Positions 42,775 through 51,633 are shown, counted from the stretch's first letter. The stretch is DNA of 64,000 nucleotides from Sulfitobacter sp. EhC04 (GCF_001650875.1 NZ_LXYI01000010.1:38987-102986); one strand, 5' to 3'. Made by a program: numbers and translations. Notes: generated by a model from the letters alone, not told the origin.

Positions 42775-43920
42775 TCAGAGGATATTTTCCAACAGCGCCC
42801 GCGTATTTTCTGCCGTCATCTTCACGGGGTTCCCGCCAGTACTAGGATCGGCCAGCGCCCCCTTGACCACGCGGTCCATGTCCAGGTTCTTGATCCCCAT
42901 GTCGCCCAGCGACTTGGGAATGGCCATCGACGCATTCAAATCGTCCACGAAGGCCGCAAAACCGTCAAAGCCCCCGTCGATGCCCAGATACCGCGCCGCC
43001 TGCGCGATCACCCCTTCGATCTCTGGCCGGTTGAACTGCAGCACCGCAGGCATGCAGACCGCATTCGTGGTGCCGTGATGGGTGTGATAGATCGCGCCGA
43101 TGGGATGTGACAGCGCATGGATCGCCCCCAACCCCTTCTGAAACGCGGTGGCCCCCATGGCCGCTGCCGACATCATATGCGCCCGCGCCTCGATATCGGT
43201 GCCATCCGCATAGGCGCGCGGCAGATGGTCCTTGACCAGCCGCATCCCTTCCAGCGCCATGCCCTGCGACATCGGATGATAATGCGGCGAGGAAAATGCC
43301 TCGACGCAATGGGCAAAGGCATCCAGCCCGGTCCCGGCGGTGATGAAGGGCGGCATGCCCACCGTCAGTTCCGGGTCGCAGATCACGACACGCGGCAGCA
43401 TCCTGGGGTGAAAGATGATCTTTTTCTCCGCCGTATCGGATTTGGTGATGACGCTGGCGCGGCCCACTTCCGATCCGGTTCCGGCGGTGGTGGGCACCGC
43501 CACGATGGGCGCAATCGCCTCGGGGTCGGCCCGTGTCCACCAGTCGCCGATGTCCTCGAAATCCATCAGCGGACGCGTTTGCCCCGCCATGAAGGCAATG
43601 ACCTTGCCCAGGTCCAGACCCGAGCCGCCGCCAAAGGCGACCACCCCGTCATGCCCGCCCTCGCGGTAGACGCGGACACCTTCCTCGGCGTTCCTGTCAG
43701 TGGGGTTCGGGTCCACCTCGGCAAACATCGCGCGGCCCAGCCCGGCACCTTCCAGCAGGTCCAGCGTGCGCGTCGTGATTTCCATCGAGGCAAGCCCCCG
43801 GTCGGTGACCAGCAGCGGCTTCCGGATGCCCGCGGCGGCGCAGGCCTCCGCAATTTCCGAGATACGTCCGGCACCAAAGCGGACGGCGGTGGGATAGGAC
43901 CAGTTGGCGGTAAGCGTCAT
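42775..43920 (-). CDS. Iron-containing alcohol dehydrogenase
   Basis: 381 residues, group III (Fe-ADH) family. Nucleotide-binding GVVAFGGGSGLDLGKVIAFM, AGTGSEVGRASVITK, and metal ligands expected in HCVEAFSSPHYHPMSQ, GLGAIHALSHPIGAIYHTHHG. It oxidises an alcohol (or reduces an aldehyde) with NAD(P). It ends a seven-gene operon and lies 3 bases after the aldehyde dehydrogenase gene. In the proposed gamma-glutamyl pathway it would oxidise the hydroxyl of a gamma-glutamyl amino alcohol to the aldehyde. The native alcohol is unknown. Confidence 0.9.
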   Translation of the reverse strand: MTLTANWSYPTAVRFGAGRISEIAEACAAAGIRKPLLVTDRGLASMEITTRTLDLLEGAGLGRAMFAEVDPNPTDRNAEEGVRVYREGGHDGVVAFGGGSGLDLGKVIAFMAGQTRPLMDFEDIGDWWTRADPEAIAPIVAVPTTAGTGSEVGRASVITKSDTAEKKIIFHPRMLPRVVICDPELTVGMPPFITAGTGLDAFAHCVEAFSSPHYHPMSQGMALEGMRLVKDHLPRAYADGTDIEARAHMMSAAAMGATAFQKGLGAIHALSHPIGAIYHTHHGTTNAVCMPAVLQFNRPEIEGVIAQAARYLGIDGGFDGFAAFVDDLNASMAIPKSLGDMGIKNLDMDRVVKGALADPSTGGNPVKMTAENTRALLENIL

Positions 43921-43923
43921 GGG

Positions 43924-45294
43924 TCAGGCTTTCTTGAGATGGTATGATTTGGGACGGGTGAGGTTGTGATAGCCGATCACCGACAATCCCCCGCCGCGCC
44001 CGGTGTCCTTGCAACCGGTCCAGCACAGCGCAGGGTCCAGGTAATCGGCACGGTTCAGGAAAACGGTGCCGGTTTCAATCTTGTCCCCCAGCGCCTCTGC
44101 CCCGGCACTATCGCCGGTCCAGATCGACGCGGTCAGGCCATAGTCGCTGTCGTTCATCAGCGCGACCGCTTCGTCGTCACCGGACACCCGCATGATGCCC
44201 ACCACCGGGCCAAAGCTTTCCTCGCGCATGACCCGCATCTCGTGGGTCACATCCGTCAGGATCTGCGGCATCAGATAGGCCCCGCCGTCCTGCGGGAACA
44301 GCGCCGGGTCGATCAGCGCATTCGCACCCATCGACACCGCCTCAGCCGTCTGGGCGCGCACCAGATCGGCGAACCGGGGCTGCGCCATCGGGCCAAGCGT
44401 GGTTTCCGGGTCCAGTGGATTGCCCAGCTTGTAGCCTTCGACAATGGCAACCGCCTTGGCGACGAAGGCGTCATAGACATCCGCATGCACGTAAATCCGC
44501 TCGATCCCGCAGCAGCATTGCCCGGCATTGAACATGGCCCCGTCAATCAGCGTTTCCGCCGCCGCCTCGACATTGGCATCCGCCCGGACATAGCCGGGGT
44601 CCTTGCCGCCCAGTTCCAGCCCAAGCCCGGTAAAGGTGCCCGCCGCCGCGCGTTCAATCGACTGACCGCCACTGACCGAGCCGGTAAAGTTCACAAAACC
44701 GAATGACTTCGCCGCAATCAGGTCAGAGGTGGTCTGGTGGTCAAGGAACACATTCTGGAAAACCGCCTTCGGCACGCCGGCGGCGTGGAACGCCTCTGCC
44801 AGGCGTTCGCCCACCAGCGGGGTCTGGCTGGCATGTTTCAGCATCACCGCATTCCCCGCGATCAGCGCCGGTGCCACCGTGTTGATTGCCGTCATATAGG
44901 GATAGTTCCAGGGCGCGATCACCAGCACCAGCCCATGCGGCACCCGTTTGATCACCCGGCGAAAGCTGTCGCTGTCCTCTATGGTGATCTCGGCCAGTGC
45001 CTCTGCCGCGATCCCGGCCATGTAGGAGGCGCGCTCGTTGAAGCCGCCGAATTCACCGCCATAACGCACCGGGCGGCCCATCTGATGCGCCAGTTCCGGC
45101 ACGATGGCATCGTTCATCACGCCCACATTGGCGACCCCCGCCTGAACCCGCGCAATCCGGTCTTCCAGCGGCAGCGCGGCCCAGGTCGCCTGGGCCGCCC
45201 GCGCCTCCGCCACGGCGCCCTGCGCCTCGTCCAGTGTCAGCGTGGGCCGTTCGGCATAGACCGACCCGTCGATAGGAGAAGTACAAGTGATCAT
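43924..45294 (-). CDS. NAD(P)-dependent aldehyde dehydrogenase
   Basis: 456 residues from ATG 45294, 1 base after the glutamine synthetase-like stop. Catalytic Cys in FNAGQCCCGIERIYV (a rare triple Cys), general-base Glu in LGLELGGKDPGYV, cofactor motif FTGSVSGGQSIERAA and Asn in LVIAPWNYPYMTA. Converts an aldehyde to the acid. Closest visible relatives are succinate-semialdehyde/gamma-glutamyl-aminobutyraldehyde-type dehydrogenases (for example PuuC-like roles), which fits ligation by the adjacent synthetase. Length is slightly under the usual 475-490 residues. Confidence 0.9.
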   Translation of the reverse strand: MITCTSPIDGSVYAERPTLTLDEAQGAVAEARAAQATWAALPLEDRIARVQAGVANVGVMNDAIVPELAHQMGRPVRYGGEFGGFNERASYMAGIAAEALAEITIEDSDSFRRVIKRVPHGLVLVIAPWNYPYMTAINTVAPALIAGNAVMLKHASQTPLVGERLAEAFHAAGVPKAVFQNVFLDHQTTSDLIAAKSFGFVNFTGSVSGGQSIERAAAGTFTGLGLELGGKDPGYVRADANVEAAAETLIDGAMFNAGQCCCGIERIYVHADVYDAFVAKAVAIVEGYKLGNPLDPETTLGPMAQPRFADLVRAQTAEAVSMGANALIDPALFPQDGGAYLMPQILTDVTHEMRVMREESFGPVVGIMRVSGDDEAVALMNDSDYGLTASIWTGDSAGAEALGDKIETGTVFLNRADYLDPALCWTGCKDTGRGGGLSVIGYHNLTRPKSYHLKKA

Positions 45295-45295
45295 G

Positions 45296-46657
45296 TCAGG
45301 CCCTTTCAAATCCGCGTGCAATTTCCCAATCCGTCACCGCGCGGTCGAACTCCTCCTGCTCCCATTCGGCACAGCGGGTGTAATGGTCGATCACGTCATC
45401 GCCCATCACCTCGCGCAGGAAGGTGGAATTGCGCAGGGTTTCCGTGGCGGCGCGCAGGGTCTGCGGAATATCCGCCGCCTTGGCGTCCTCGTAAACGTCA
45501 CCGGTGGTCGGCGCGGCCAGTTCCATCTTGTCCTCGATCCCCTTGATCCCGGCGGCCAGCATCGCGGCCTGCGCCAGATAGGGGTTCAGGTCGGACCCGC
45601 CCACCCGGCATTCCACGCGCACCCCCTTTGTCCCCTCGCCGCACAGACGGAACCCGGCGGTGCGGTTGTCGATGGACCAGACGGTTTTTGTCGGCGCAAA
45701 GGTGCCCTTGGAAAAACGCTTGTAGCTGTTCACATAGGGCGCAAGGAAGAAAGTATAATCCGGCGCATAGGCGATCAGCCCGGCCATGTAATGCCGCATC
45801 AGATCGGTCATGCCCAGATCGGCCTCCGGGTCAAAGAACACGGGCTTGCCGTCTTTCCAGAGCGACTGGTGCACATGGCTCGAAGACCCCACCCGGTCCG
45901 GGTGCCATTTCGGCAGGAAACTCGCGGCATGGCCCTGCTGCCAGGCGATCTCCTTGACCGCGTGTTTGGCAATGGTGTGGTGATCGGCACAGTCCAGCGC
46001 GGGGGCATAGCGGATGTTCAGCTCTTCCTGCCCCGCCTCGGCCTCGCCCTTTGTGTTTTCAATCGGCAGACCGGCGGCAAAGAGGTGATTACGCACCGGG
46101 CGCATCACATGTTCCTCCTTGGAGGTCTGGAAGATGTGGTAATCCTCGTTATAGCCGCTGATCGGGGTCAGATCCGTGAATCCGCCCTTGCGGATTTCGT
46201 CCAGGGTTTTCTCGAACAGGAAGAATTCCAGTTCCGTGGCCATCTGCGCCTCGAACCCCAGGTCGGCCAGACGCGCAATCTGCTTTTTCAACATGCCGCG
46301 CGGGTCATGCGGCACCGGTTTGTGGTGGTGATCCAGAATATCGCACAGCACCATCGCCGTGCCGTCCAGCCAGGGCAGCGGACGGATGGTGCTCAGGTCC
46401 GGCGCCATCACGTAATCGCCATATCCCTTTTCCCAGGAGGTCGAGGCATAACCGGCCGGTGTTGCCATCTCAAGATCCGTGGCCAGCAGGTAATTGCAGC
46501 AATGGGTCTCCTTGAAAGAGGTCTCAACGAAATTCACGGCGTGAAAGCGTTTGCCCATCAGGCGGCCCTGCATATCCACCGCACAGACCAGCACGGTGTC
46601 GATGGTGCCCGCCGCGACACGGGATTTCAGATCGTCAAAACTCAGGTTGCCCGGCAT
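45296..46657 (-). CDS. Glutamine synthetase-family gamma-glutamyl ligase (PuuA/GlnA3-like)
   Basis: 453 residues from ATG 46657, preferred over 46669 because GGAG lies 8 bases upstream. The catalytic domain keeps metal and substrate residues: ATELEFFLFE, GEAEAGQEELNIRYA, SSSHVHQSLW, SIDNRTAGFRLCGEG and RVECRVGGSDLNPYLA. The adenylylation motif of classic GlnA (NLYDLPPE) is absent. Such proteins ligate glutamate to amines: PuuA (putrescine), GlnA3/4 (polyamines, ethanolamine), IpuC (isopropylamine), GmaS (methylamine). Located with TRAP importer, alcohol and aldehyde dehydrogenases and an amidohydrolase, it probably starts a gamma-glutamylation pathway for an amine or amino alcohol. It is unlikely to serve nitrogen assimilation. 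Confidence 0.87.
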   Translation of the reverse strand: MPGNLSFDDLKSRVAAGTIDTVLVCAVDMQGRLMGKRFHAVNFVETSFKETHCCNYLLATDLEMATPAGYASTSWEKGYGDYVMAPDLSTIRPLPWLDGTAMVLCDILDHHHKPVPHDPRGMLKKQIARLADLGFEAQMATELEFFLFEKTLDEIRKGGFTDLTPISGYNEDYHIFQTSKEEHVMRPVRNHLFAAGLPIENTKGEAEAGQEELNIRYAPALDCADHHTIAKHAVKEIAWQQGHAASFLPKWHPDRVGSSSHVHQSLWKDGKPVFFDPEADLGMTDLMRHYMAGLIAYAPDYTFFLAPYVNSYKRFSKGTFAPTKTVWSIDNRTAGFRLCGEGTKGVRVECRVGGSDLNPYLAQAAMLAAGIKGIEDKMELAAPTTGDVYEDAKAADIPQTLRAATETLRNSTFLREVMGDDVIDHYTRCAEWEQEEFDRAVTDWEIARGFERA

Positions 46658-46685
46658 GTCGTACTCCATTCGCAAAAGGCAGGCA

Positions 46686-46703
46686 GGGGCGTGACAACGC
46701 CCC
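46686..46703 (-). terminator. Hairpin between dctP and the glutamine synthetase-like gene
   Basis: GGGGCG (46686-46691) pairs with CGCCCC (46698-46703) across TGACAA, extended by partial pairs. On the minus strand it begins 14 bases after the dctP stop and is followed by TGCCTGCCTTTTG. Possible partial terminator giving more binding protein than enzymes. Confidence 0.5.
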
Positions 46704-46716
46704 CGCCCAGATTGGT

Positions 46717-47754
46717 TCAACCGTTGGTATAGGGTGGTCCGGCCTGGTTGATGACGCTGTTGTACTCCTTGAAGATGTTGACAATCTTCTGGTGCACTTC
46801 GCCTTCCTGCGCCACTTCTTCCCAGAACTCCTTGGCCGCGTTTTCGACCTCGTTCCATTCCGCCGCCGGAACGGTGCGCAGTTCCAGCTTTTCGCCCTTG
46901 GCGCGCAGTGCCGCTTCCCCGCCCCAGTACCACTGGTTGCGATAGGTGTGACCGGCCTCGGTCCCCGCCATGACGATCGCCTTGAGGTGCTCCGGCAGAT
47001 CGGCCCAGCGCTGTTCGTTCACGAACCACGACCCGATCCAGGCACCGGAGATGTTGTTGGTCAGGAAATAATCGGTCACATCCGCCCAGCCGACAGTATA
47101 ATCCTCGGTGATCCCGGACCATGCCATGCCGTCCAGCTCGCCGGTCTGCACGGCAACTTCGGCATCCTCGTAAGGGATGTTCACCGGCACCACGCCGAAC
47201 TTCGACAGGAAGCGGCCCGCTGTCGGGAAGGTATAGAGCTTCAGCCCGTCAAGATCGGCCACCGATTTGATTTCCTTCTTGGTGTTGAAGTTGCAGGGGT
47301 CCTGCCCCGCCGCCGACAGCCACTTGACGCCGACCTTGGCGTATTCCTCTTCCCAGATCTCTTTCAGACCGTATTGGTTGAACAGCACCGGCACGTCGAG
47401 AATATGCTTGGTGGCAAAGGGAAAGTAGCCGCCGAACTGTTGCAGGGGCGTGGGAGAGGCCATGGAATCGTCGTCCGAATGCACCCCGTCGATGGTCCCG
47501 CGCTGCAACGCCTGGAACAGCTCGCCCGTCGGCACGATCTGATCGGCATAGAACAATTCGATCTCAAGCTCGCCGTTTGCCGCCGTGTTGATATAGTCGA
47601 TGACCGGCTTGGTCACATGTTCACCCAGCGCCGAACCGGCATAGGTCTGGAAGCGCCACTTGATCGCTTCCTGGGCACGGGCGATGGAGGGCGCGGCCAG
47701 TGTGGCGGCACCGGCCAGACCGGCGTGTTTGATGAAATTACGTCTCGTGGTCAT
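46717..47754 (-). CDS. TRAP transporter periplasmic substrate-binding protein (DctP family)
   Basis: 345 residues with a twin-arginine-type signal: TTRRNFIKHAGLAGAATLAA, cleavage after ARA near residue 27. Mature part has IKWRFQTYAGSALGEHVTKP, FYADQIVPTGELFQALQRGTID and YTFPTAGRFLSKFGVVPVNIPYE followed by the ligand-binding SGIT segment; this arrangement resembles the TakP-like group binding 2-oxo or other carboxylates. It captures the substrate in the periplasm for DctQM. No lipobox. Confidence 0.88.
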   Translation of the reverse strand: MTTRRNFIKHAGLAGAATLAAPSIARAQEAIKWRFQTYAGSALGEHVTKPVIDYINTAANGELEIELFYADQIVPTGELFQALQRGTIDGVHSDDDSMASPTPLQQFGGYFPFATKHILDVPVLFNQYGLKEIWEEEYAKVGVKWLSAAGQDPCNFNTKKEIKSVADLDGLKLYTFPTAGRFLSKFGVVPVNIPYEDAEVAVQTGELDGMAWSGITEDYTVGWADVTDYFLTNNISGAWIGSWFVNEQRWADLPEHLKAIVMAGTEAGHTYRNQWYWGGEAALRAKGEKLELRTVPAAEWNEVENAAKEFWEEVAQEGEVHQKIVNIFKEYNSVINQAGPPYTNG

Positions 47755-47800
47755 GTCGTTCTCCTTGTTGAATGAGGCTCCGTTGGCGGAGTTCTTGGGG

Positions 47801-49129
47801 TTATTTTCCGTAAACGAGATCAGGCAGCCACAGCGCCAGTTGCGGGAAGACCATCACCAGCGCCAGCGCCCCTGCCATCACCAGCACAAAAGGCGTGATC
47901 GACGCATAGATGTCGCGCAGCGAAATCTCCGGCGGGGCCATAGCCCGCATCAGGAACAGGTTATAGCCAAACGGCGGCGTCATATAGGCGATCTGGCAGG
48001 TGATCGTATAAAGGATACCGTACCACACCAGATCAAAGCCCAGCGCCCCCACCAGCGGCACATACAGCGGCGCGACGATCACCAGCATCGCGGTATCGTC
48101 CAGAAACGTCCCCATGAGGATAAAGCTGAGTTGCATCAGGATCAGGATCACCCAAGGGCTCAGCCCCAGCCGTTCGGTAAAGAGATTCTCGATGGCTTTG
48201 ACCGCGCCCAGCCCGTCGAACACCGCGCCAAAGGCAAGGGCCGCAAGGATGATCCACATGAACATGCAGGTGATGCCCAGCGTGTTGCGCACCGAGTTCT
48301 CGAACACCTCACGCGTCATGCGCCCCTTGAGCACAGCCGCCAGAAAGGCGGCAATCGCCCCGATGGCCGAGCTTTCCACCAGCGAGGTCCAGCCGCGCAC
48401 GAAAGGCACCATCATGACGGCAAAAATCACCAGCGGCAGAATGCCCGCCCCCAGCAACCGCAGCTTTTCACCGCGCGGAATCGCGGCGCGTTCTTCCGCG
48501 TCAAGGACCGGACCAAGCACCGGGTTGAACCGGCAGCGGATGGCGATATAGGCGATGAAAAGCCCCGCCATCATCAGCCCCGGCACCACCCCCGCCAGCC
48601 AAAGCTGCCCCACGGGTTGCCGCGCGATCATCGCATAAAGCACCAGGACCACCGAGGGCGGCACCAGGATGCCAAGGCTCGATCCCGCCTGGATCACCCC
48701 AGTTACCATCCGCTTGTCATAACCGCGTTTCAAAAGCTCCGGCAGCGCGATGGTGGCCCCGATGGCCATGCCCGCCACGCTGAGCCCGTTCATCGCGGAA
48801 ATCAGCACCATCAGCCCGATCGTGCCAATGGCCAGCCCGCCGCGCAGCCCGCCCATCCAGACGTGGAACATCCTGTACAGGTCATCCGCGATCTTCGATT
48901 CCGACAGCACGTAGCCCATGAAGATGAACATCGGCAGGGTCAGCAGCGGATACCACTTCATCAGTTTCATCGCGGCGGAAAACCCGATGTCGAATCCGCC
49001 CTGGTCGCCCCAAAGCAGCAGCGCCGCAACCACGGCGACAAATCCGATGGCCCCGAACACACGCTGCCCGGTCAACAGCATCAGCATCATGGAGGAAAAC
49101 ATCAGGGTGGCGATCAACTCATATGACAT
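47801..49129 (-). CDS. dctM: TRAP transporter large permease (DctM)
   Basis: 442 residues, about 12 hydrophobic segments. DctM landmarks: LPMFIFMGYVLSESKIADDLY, GLSVAGMAIGATIALPEL, KRMVTGVIQAGSSLGILVPPS, and GTFLDDTAMLVIVAPLYVPL. It carries the sodium-driven transport path. The start overlaps the dctQ stop by one base. The following gap to dctP is 46 bases. Confidence 0.93.
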   Translation of the reverse strand: MSYELIATLMFSSMMLMLLTGQRVFGAIGFVAVVAALLLWGDQGGFDIGFSAAMKLMKWYPLLTLPMFIFMGYVLSESKIADDLYRMFHVWMGGLRGGLAIGTIGLMVLISAMNGLSVAGMAIGATIALPELLKRGYDKRMVTGVIQAGSSLGILVPPSVVLVLYAMIARQPVGQLWLAGVVPGLMMAGLFIAYIAIRCRFNPVLGPVLDAEERAAIPRGEKLRLLGAGILPLVIFAVMMVPFVRGWTSLVESSAIGAIAAFLAAVLKGRMTREVFENSVRNTLGITCMFMWIILAALAFGAVFDGLGAVKAIENLFTERLGLSPWVILILMQLSFILMGTFLDDTAMLVIVAPLYVPLVGALGFDLVWYGILYTITCQIAYMTPPFGYNLFLMRAMAPPEISLRDIYASITPFVLVMAGALALVMVFPQLALWLPDLVYGK

Positions 49130-49698
49130 CAGATCATTTCACCCTTCAGACGCAGCACGTCTTTGCACAATTCAGACAGGCATTGCAGGATCATCAGAAA
49201 GAACCCCAGGATCATCACCACCTTGATCGGCCACATATAGGGCCGCCAGGCAGAGGATGATTGCTCAAGCCGCCCGATCTCCTCGCTGCCCGTCAGGACG
49301 CCGAAAAGATACGAAATCGGCGCGTCCTGCCAATAGCCCAGCGAATAGGCGGTAGAGCTGAGTGCCCCATACAGCAGCACACAAAGATAGAAGATCAGCA
49401 GCATCACGGTGAACAGGTCGAACCATGCCTTGCGCCGGATCGACCAGTTTCCATAAAGCAGATCCATCCGCACGTTGGAGCCGAGTTGCAACGAATAGGG
49501 CCCACCGAGGATATAATAGCCCACCATGATGAACTGCGCCATTTCCAGCGTCCACAGTGTCGGCACAAAGAACGTCTTGCTGATCGAGGACCACAAAAGA
49601 ACCCCCATCAGCGCAAAGATCCCGTACATCGCGACCCGGCCCAGACGGTAGTTCACCGCATCGGCCACCCGTATGTATCCGCGCATCACGCCACGCAT
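49129..49698 (-). CDS. dctQ: TRAP transporter small permease (DctQ)
   Basis: 189 residues, four transmembrane helices: RVAMYGIFALMGVLLWSSIS, FIMVGYYILGGPYSLQLGSN, AWFDLFTVMLLIFYLCVLLYG and IKVVMILGFFLMILQCLSEL. The motif LQLGSNVRMDLLYGNWSIRRKAW is typical of DctQ in the TakQ-like subgroup. It overlaps the amidohydrolase gene by 13 bases and pairs with DctM. Confidence 0.88.
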   Translation of the reverse strand: MRGVMRGYIRVADAVNYRLGRVAMYGIFALMGVLLWSSISKTFFVPTLWTLEMAQFIMVGYYILGGPYSLQLGSNVRMDLLYGNWSIRRKAWFDLFTVMLLIFYLCVLLYGALSSTAYSLGYWQDAPISYLFGVLTGSEEIGRLEQSSSAWRPYMWPIKVVMILGFFLMILQCLSELCKDVLRLKGEMI

Positions 49699-50465
49699 GA
49701 AACACTCCCTCCCCTGCCCAGCCGCGCGCAGGCATCCGCAAGCCAGCGTGCAATCATATCGGCCATCCGGCTCTGCGCCTCAGCCGTCGCGATCAGATCG
49801 TTGCGGACCTCCAGCATCACGTTCAGATGGCCGGGCCGCAACCCATGCAGTTGCAAACTATGGGTCACGCCGTCCTGTGGACCATAGGGCGCGTTGCGCA
49901 CCACGCGGGCCTCGGTATGCGCCGCCGCGCAGTCCAGCATCGCATCTGCCAACCGGCTGTCATCGTCGTGCAGGATCCCGATTTCAACGCTGCGCTGCCG
50001 GCCGTGGAATACCGGCGTGAAACTGTGGATCGTGATCAGGATCGGCTCTGCAATCCGGCCCATCGTCCGGGCGATGCAGTCGTGAAACGGCGTATAATAG
50101 CGCGCCACCCGGTCCGCGCGCTCGGCATCGGTCAGCTCCCGGTTGCCCGGCACCACGATCAACTCACTCTGCACGGGCATCGCGCCGGGCGATTCGGGCG
50201 GGCGGTTCAGATCATAGACCAGCCGCGACACGGTTCCGGCGACCAGCACGGCATCCAGCCGGGCCGACAGATGCTCTGCCACCGCCAGCGCACCGGGGTC
50301 CCAGGCCGCATGGCTGGTCCGGTCATCGGCGGCCAGCCCAAGCCCTGCATAGGCCTCGGGAATCACGTGGCTGGCATGTTCGCAGACCAGTACAATCGAC
50401 GACGCACCAGAGGCATTCACCTCCCGCACGCTTTCTACCGCTCTGTGATCCGTCGTCTGGCCCAT
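49686..50465 (-). CDS. N-formylglutamate amidohydrolase-family protein
   Basis: 259 residues from ATG 50465; the first in-frame TTG (50498) has no support. Family features: IVLVCEHASHVIPEAYAGLGL at the N-terminus (zinc ligand region), VYDLNRPPESPGAMP, TIHSFTPVFHGRQRSVEIGIL and NDLIATAEAQSRMADMIARWL. HutG-type and related zinc enzymes release an acyl group from glutamate. In the present cluster its plausible role is to split a gamma-glutamyl amide or N-acyl-glutamate product, returning glutamate to the ligase. First gene of the operon, divergent from the RpiR regulator. Confidence 0.85.
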   Translation of the reverse strand: MGQTTDHRAVESVREVNASGASSIVLVCEHASHVIPEAYAGLGLAADDRTSHAAWDPGALAVAEHLSARLDAVLVAGTVSRLVYDLNRPPESPGAMPVQSELIVVPGNRELTDAERADRVARYYTPFHDCIARTMGRIAEPILITIHSFTPVFHGRQRSVEIGILHDDDSRLADAMLDCAAAHTEARVVRNAPYGPQDGVTHSLQLHGLRPGHLNVMLEVRNDLIATAEAQSRMADMIARWLADACARLGRGGSVSCVA

Positions 50466-50519
50466 GGCACCCCCGTCTGAGGATAAAGTGCTTGCCAAAC
50501 GGCGCAGCTGTCAACAGAA

Positions 50520-50570
50520 TTGTGAAAAATTTATCACAAGCGCATATGCTTTGATAATTTTTCGATCAAA
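50520..50570. promoter_or_regulatory. Two palindromes in the divergent amidohydrolase/RpiR promoter
   Basis: TTGTGAAAAATTTATCACAA (50520-50539) is a near-perfect 20-bp palindrome. A second, TTTGAT (50550-50555) with ATCAAA (50565-50570), follows 10 bases later, and GCATATGC (50542-50549) lies between. The region is AT-rich amid GC-rich genes and ends 12 bases before the RpiR start. Likely operator sites of the RpiR regulator, for both the amine-catabolism operon and itself. Confidence 0.6.
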
Positions 50571-50582
50571 ACCGGAGCAACA

Positions 50583-51455
50583 ATGGCCGAAGCGCCCCTG
50601 ACCATATCCGACCGCATCCAGAAAAAGCTGGAGGGGCTGACACGCGCGGAACGTCAGCTTGCCCATTCGATTCTCGAAAACTACCCGGCTTCCGGGCTGG
50701 GGCCGCTGACCGCCCTTGCCAAGGATGCCGAAGTCTCGGTGCCGACGGTGGCCCGGATGGTGCAGAAGCTGGGCTTCAAGGGATACCCCGAATTCCAGGC
50801 CGAACTGCGCGAGGAACTGCGGGCCAAGGTCAAGGGACCGATTGCCAAACACGACACCTGGGCCGACGGCGCACCCGAAGGCCATATGCTGAACCGTTTC
50901 ACAGACGCGGTGATCGACAACATCCGCCATACGCTGGGGCAGATCGACCCGCAGGCCTTTGACGCCGCCTGCGCGCTGGTGGGCGACACCAAACGGCACC
51001 TTTATATCGTGGGCGGGCGCGTCACCCATACGCTGGCCGAATACCTGTTCCTGCACATGCAGGTCATCCGCCCCCGGATCACCCATATCCAGTCCACCTC
51101 CAACACCTGGCCGCATTACCTGCTGGACGTGGCACCGGGCGATGTCTTTGTGATCTATGACGTGCGCCGCTATGAAAACAACACCCTGAAACTGGCCGAG
51201 ATGGCCCATGCGCAGGGGGCCAAGGTGATCCTGTTCACCGACCAATGGCGTTCACCCGTGCATCAACTGGCCGACATCAGCTTCAGCAGCCGGATCGTCG
51301 TGCCCTCGGCCTGGGATTCCGCCGCCACCACCCTGCTGCTGACCGAAACGATGATTTCCGCCGTCCAGAACCTCGACTGGGACAAGACCAAGACCCGCAT
51401 GCAAGGGCTGGAAGACATGTTCGACCAGACAAAATTGTTTCGGAAATTCACCTAG
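50583..51455 (+). CDS. MurR/RpiR-family transcriptional regulator
   Basis: 290 residues. N-terminal HTH_6 domain about residues 8-85: SDRIQKKLEGLTRAERQLAHSI, PLTALAKDAEVSVPTVARMV (recognition helix) and LGFKGYPEFQAELREEL. C-terminal SIS domain about 125-270: KRHLYIVGGRVTHTLAEYLF, DVFVIYDVRRYENNTLKLAE and AKVILFTDQW. It senses a phosphorylated or acidic metabolite and controls the divergent operon 42775-50465. RBS is GGAGCAAC about 8 bases before the ATG. Confidence 0.92.
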   Translation: MAEAPLTISDRIQKKLEGLTRAERQLAHSILENYPASGLGPLTALAKDAEVSVPTVARMVQKLGFKGYPEFQAELREELRAKVKGPIAKHDTWADGAPEGHMLNRFTDAVIDNIRHTLGQIDPQAFDAACALVGDTKRHLYIVGGRVTHTLAEYLFLHMQVIRPRITHIQSTSNTWPHYLLDVAPGDVFVIYDVRRYENNTLKLAEMAHAQGAKVILFTDQWRSPVHQLADISFSSRIVVPSAWDSAATTLLLTETMISAVQNLDWDKTKTRMQGLEDMFDQTKLFRKFT

Positions 51456-51492
51456 GCTCTGGCCGGGGGCCGAATCGCTTGGCGCTCCCCGC

Positions 51493-51633
51493 TCAATCGT
51501 CGTCCAGCAGGATACGCGCGGCATTGCCCTTGTCGTCGTCATATTGGTCCGACCGCACGGTCCACAAAAACGCCGCAAGGCCAACCCCGCCAAGGATCAG
51601 GGACACCGGGATCAGCACCACCAGCACGTTCAT
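51493..51633 (-). CDS. ccoS: cbb3-type cytochrome oxidase maturation protein CcoS
   Basis: 46 residues from ATG 51633 to TGA 51493. One transmembrane helix (MNVLVVLIPVSLILGGVGLA), then AFLWTVRSDQYDDDKGNAAR and ILLDDD. The pattern WxxxxxQ(Y/F)DD...G.A.RIL is the CcoS hallmark. It overlaps the ccoI stop (ATGA), completing ccoGHIS. CcoS is needed for cofactor insertion into CcoN in Rhodobacter. Confidence 0.9.
   Translation of the reverse strand: MNVLVVLIPVSLILGGVGLAAFLWTVRSDQYDDDKGNAARILLDDD

Noticed and set aside
45296..46657. Housekeeping glutamine synthetase glnA
   Set aside because: No adenylylation motif and no glnB neighbour; it lies in a catabolic operon with importer and dehydrogenases.
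50550..50570. An FNR box (TTTGAT...ATCAAA)
   Set aside because: The half-sites are separated by nine bases instead of four, so it does not fit FNR binding; an RpiR operator is more likely.
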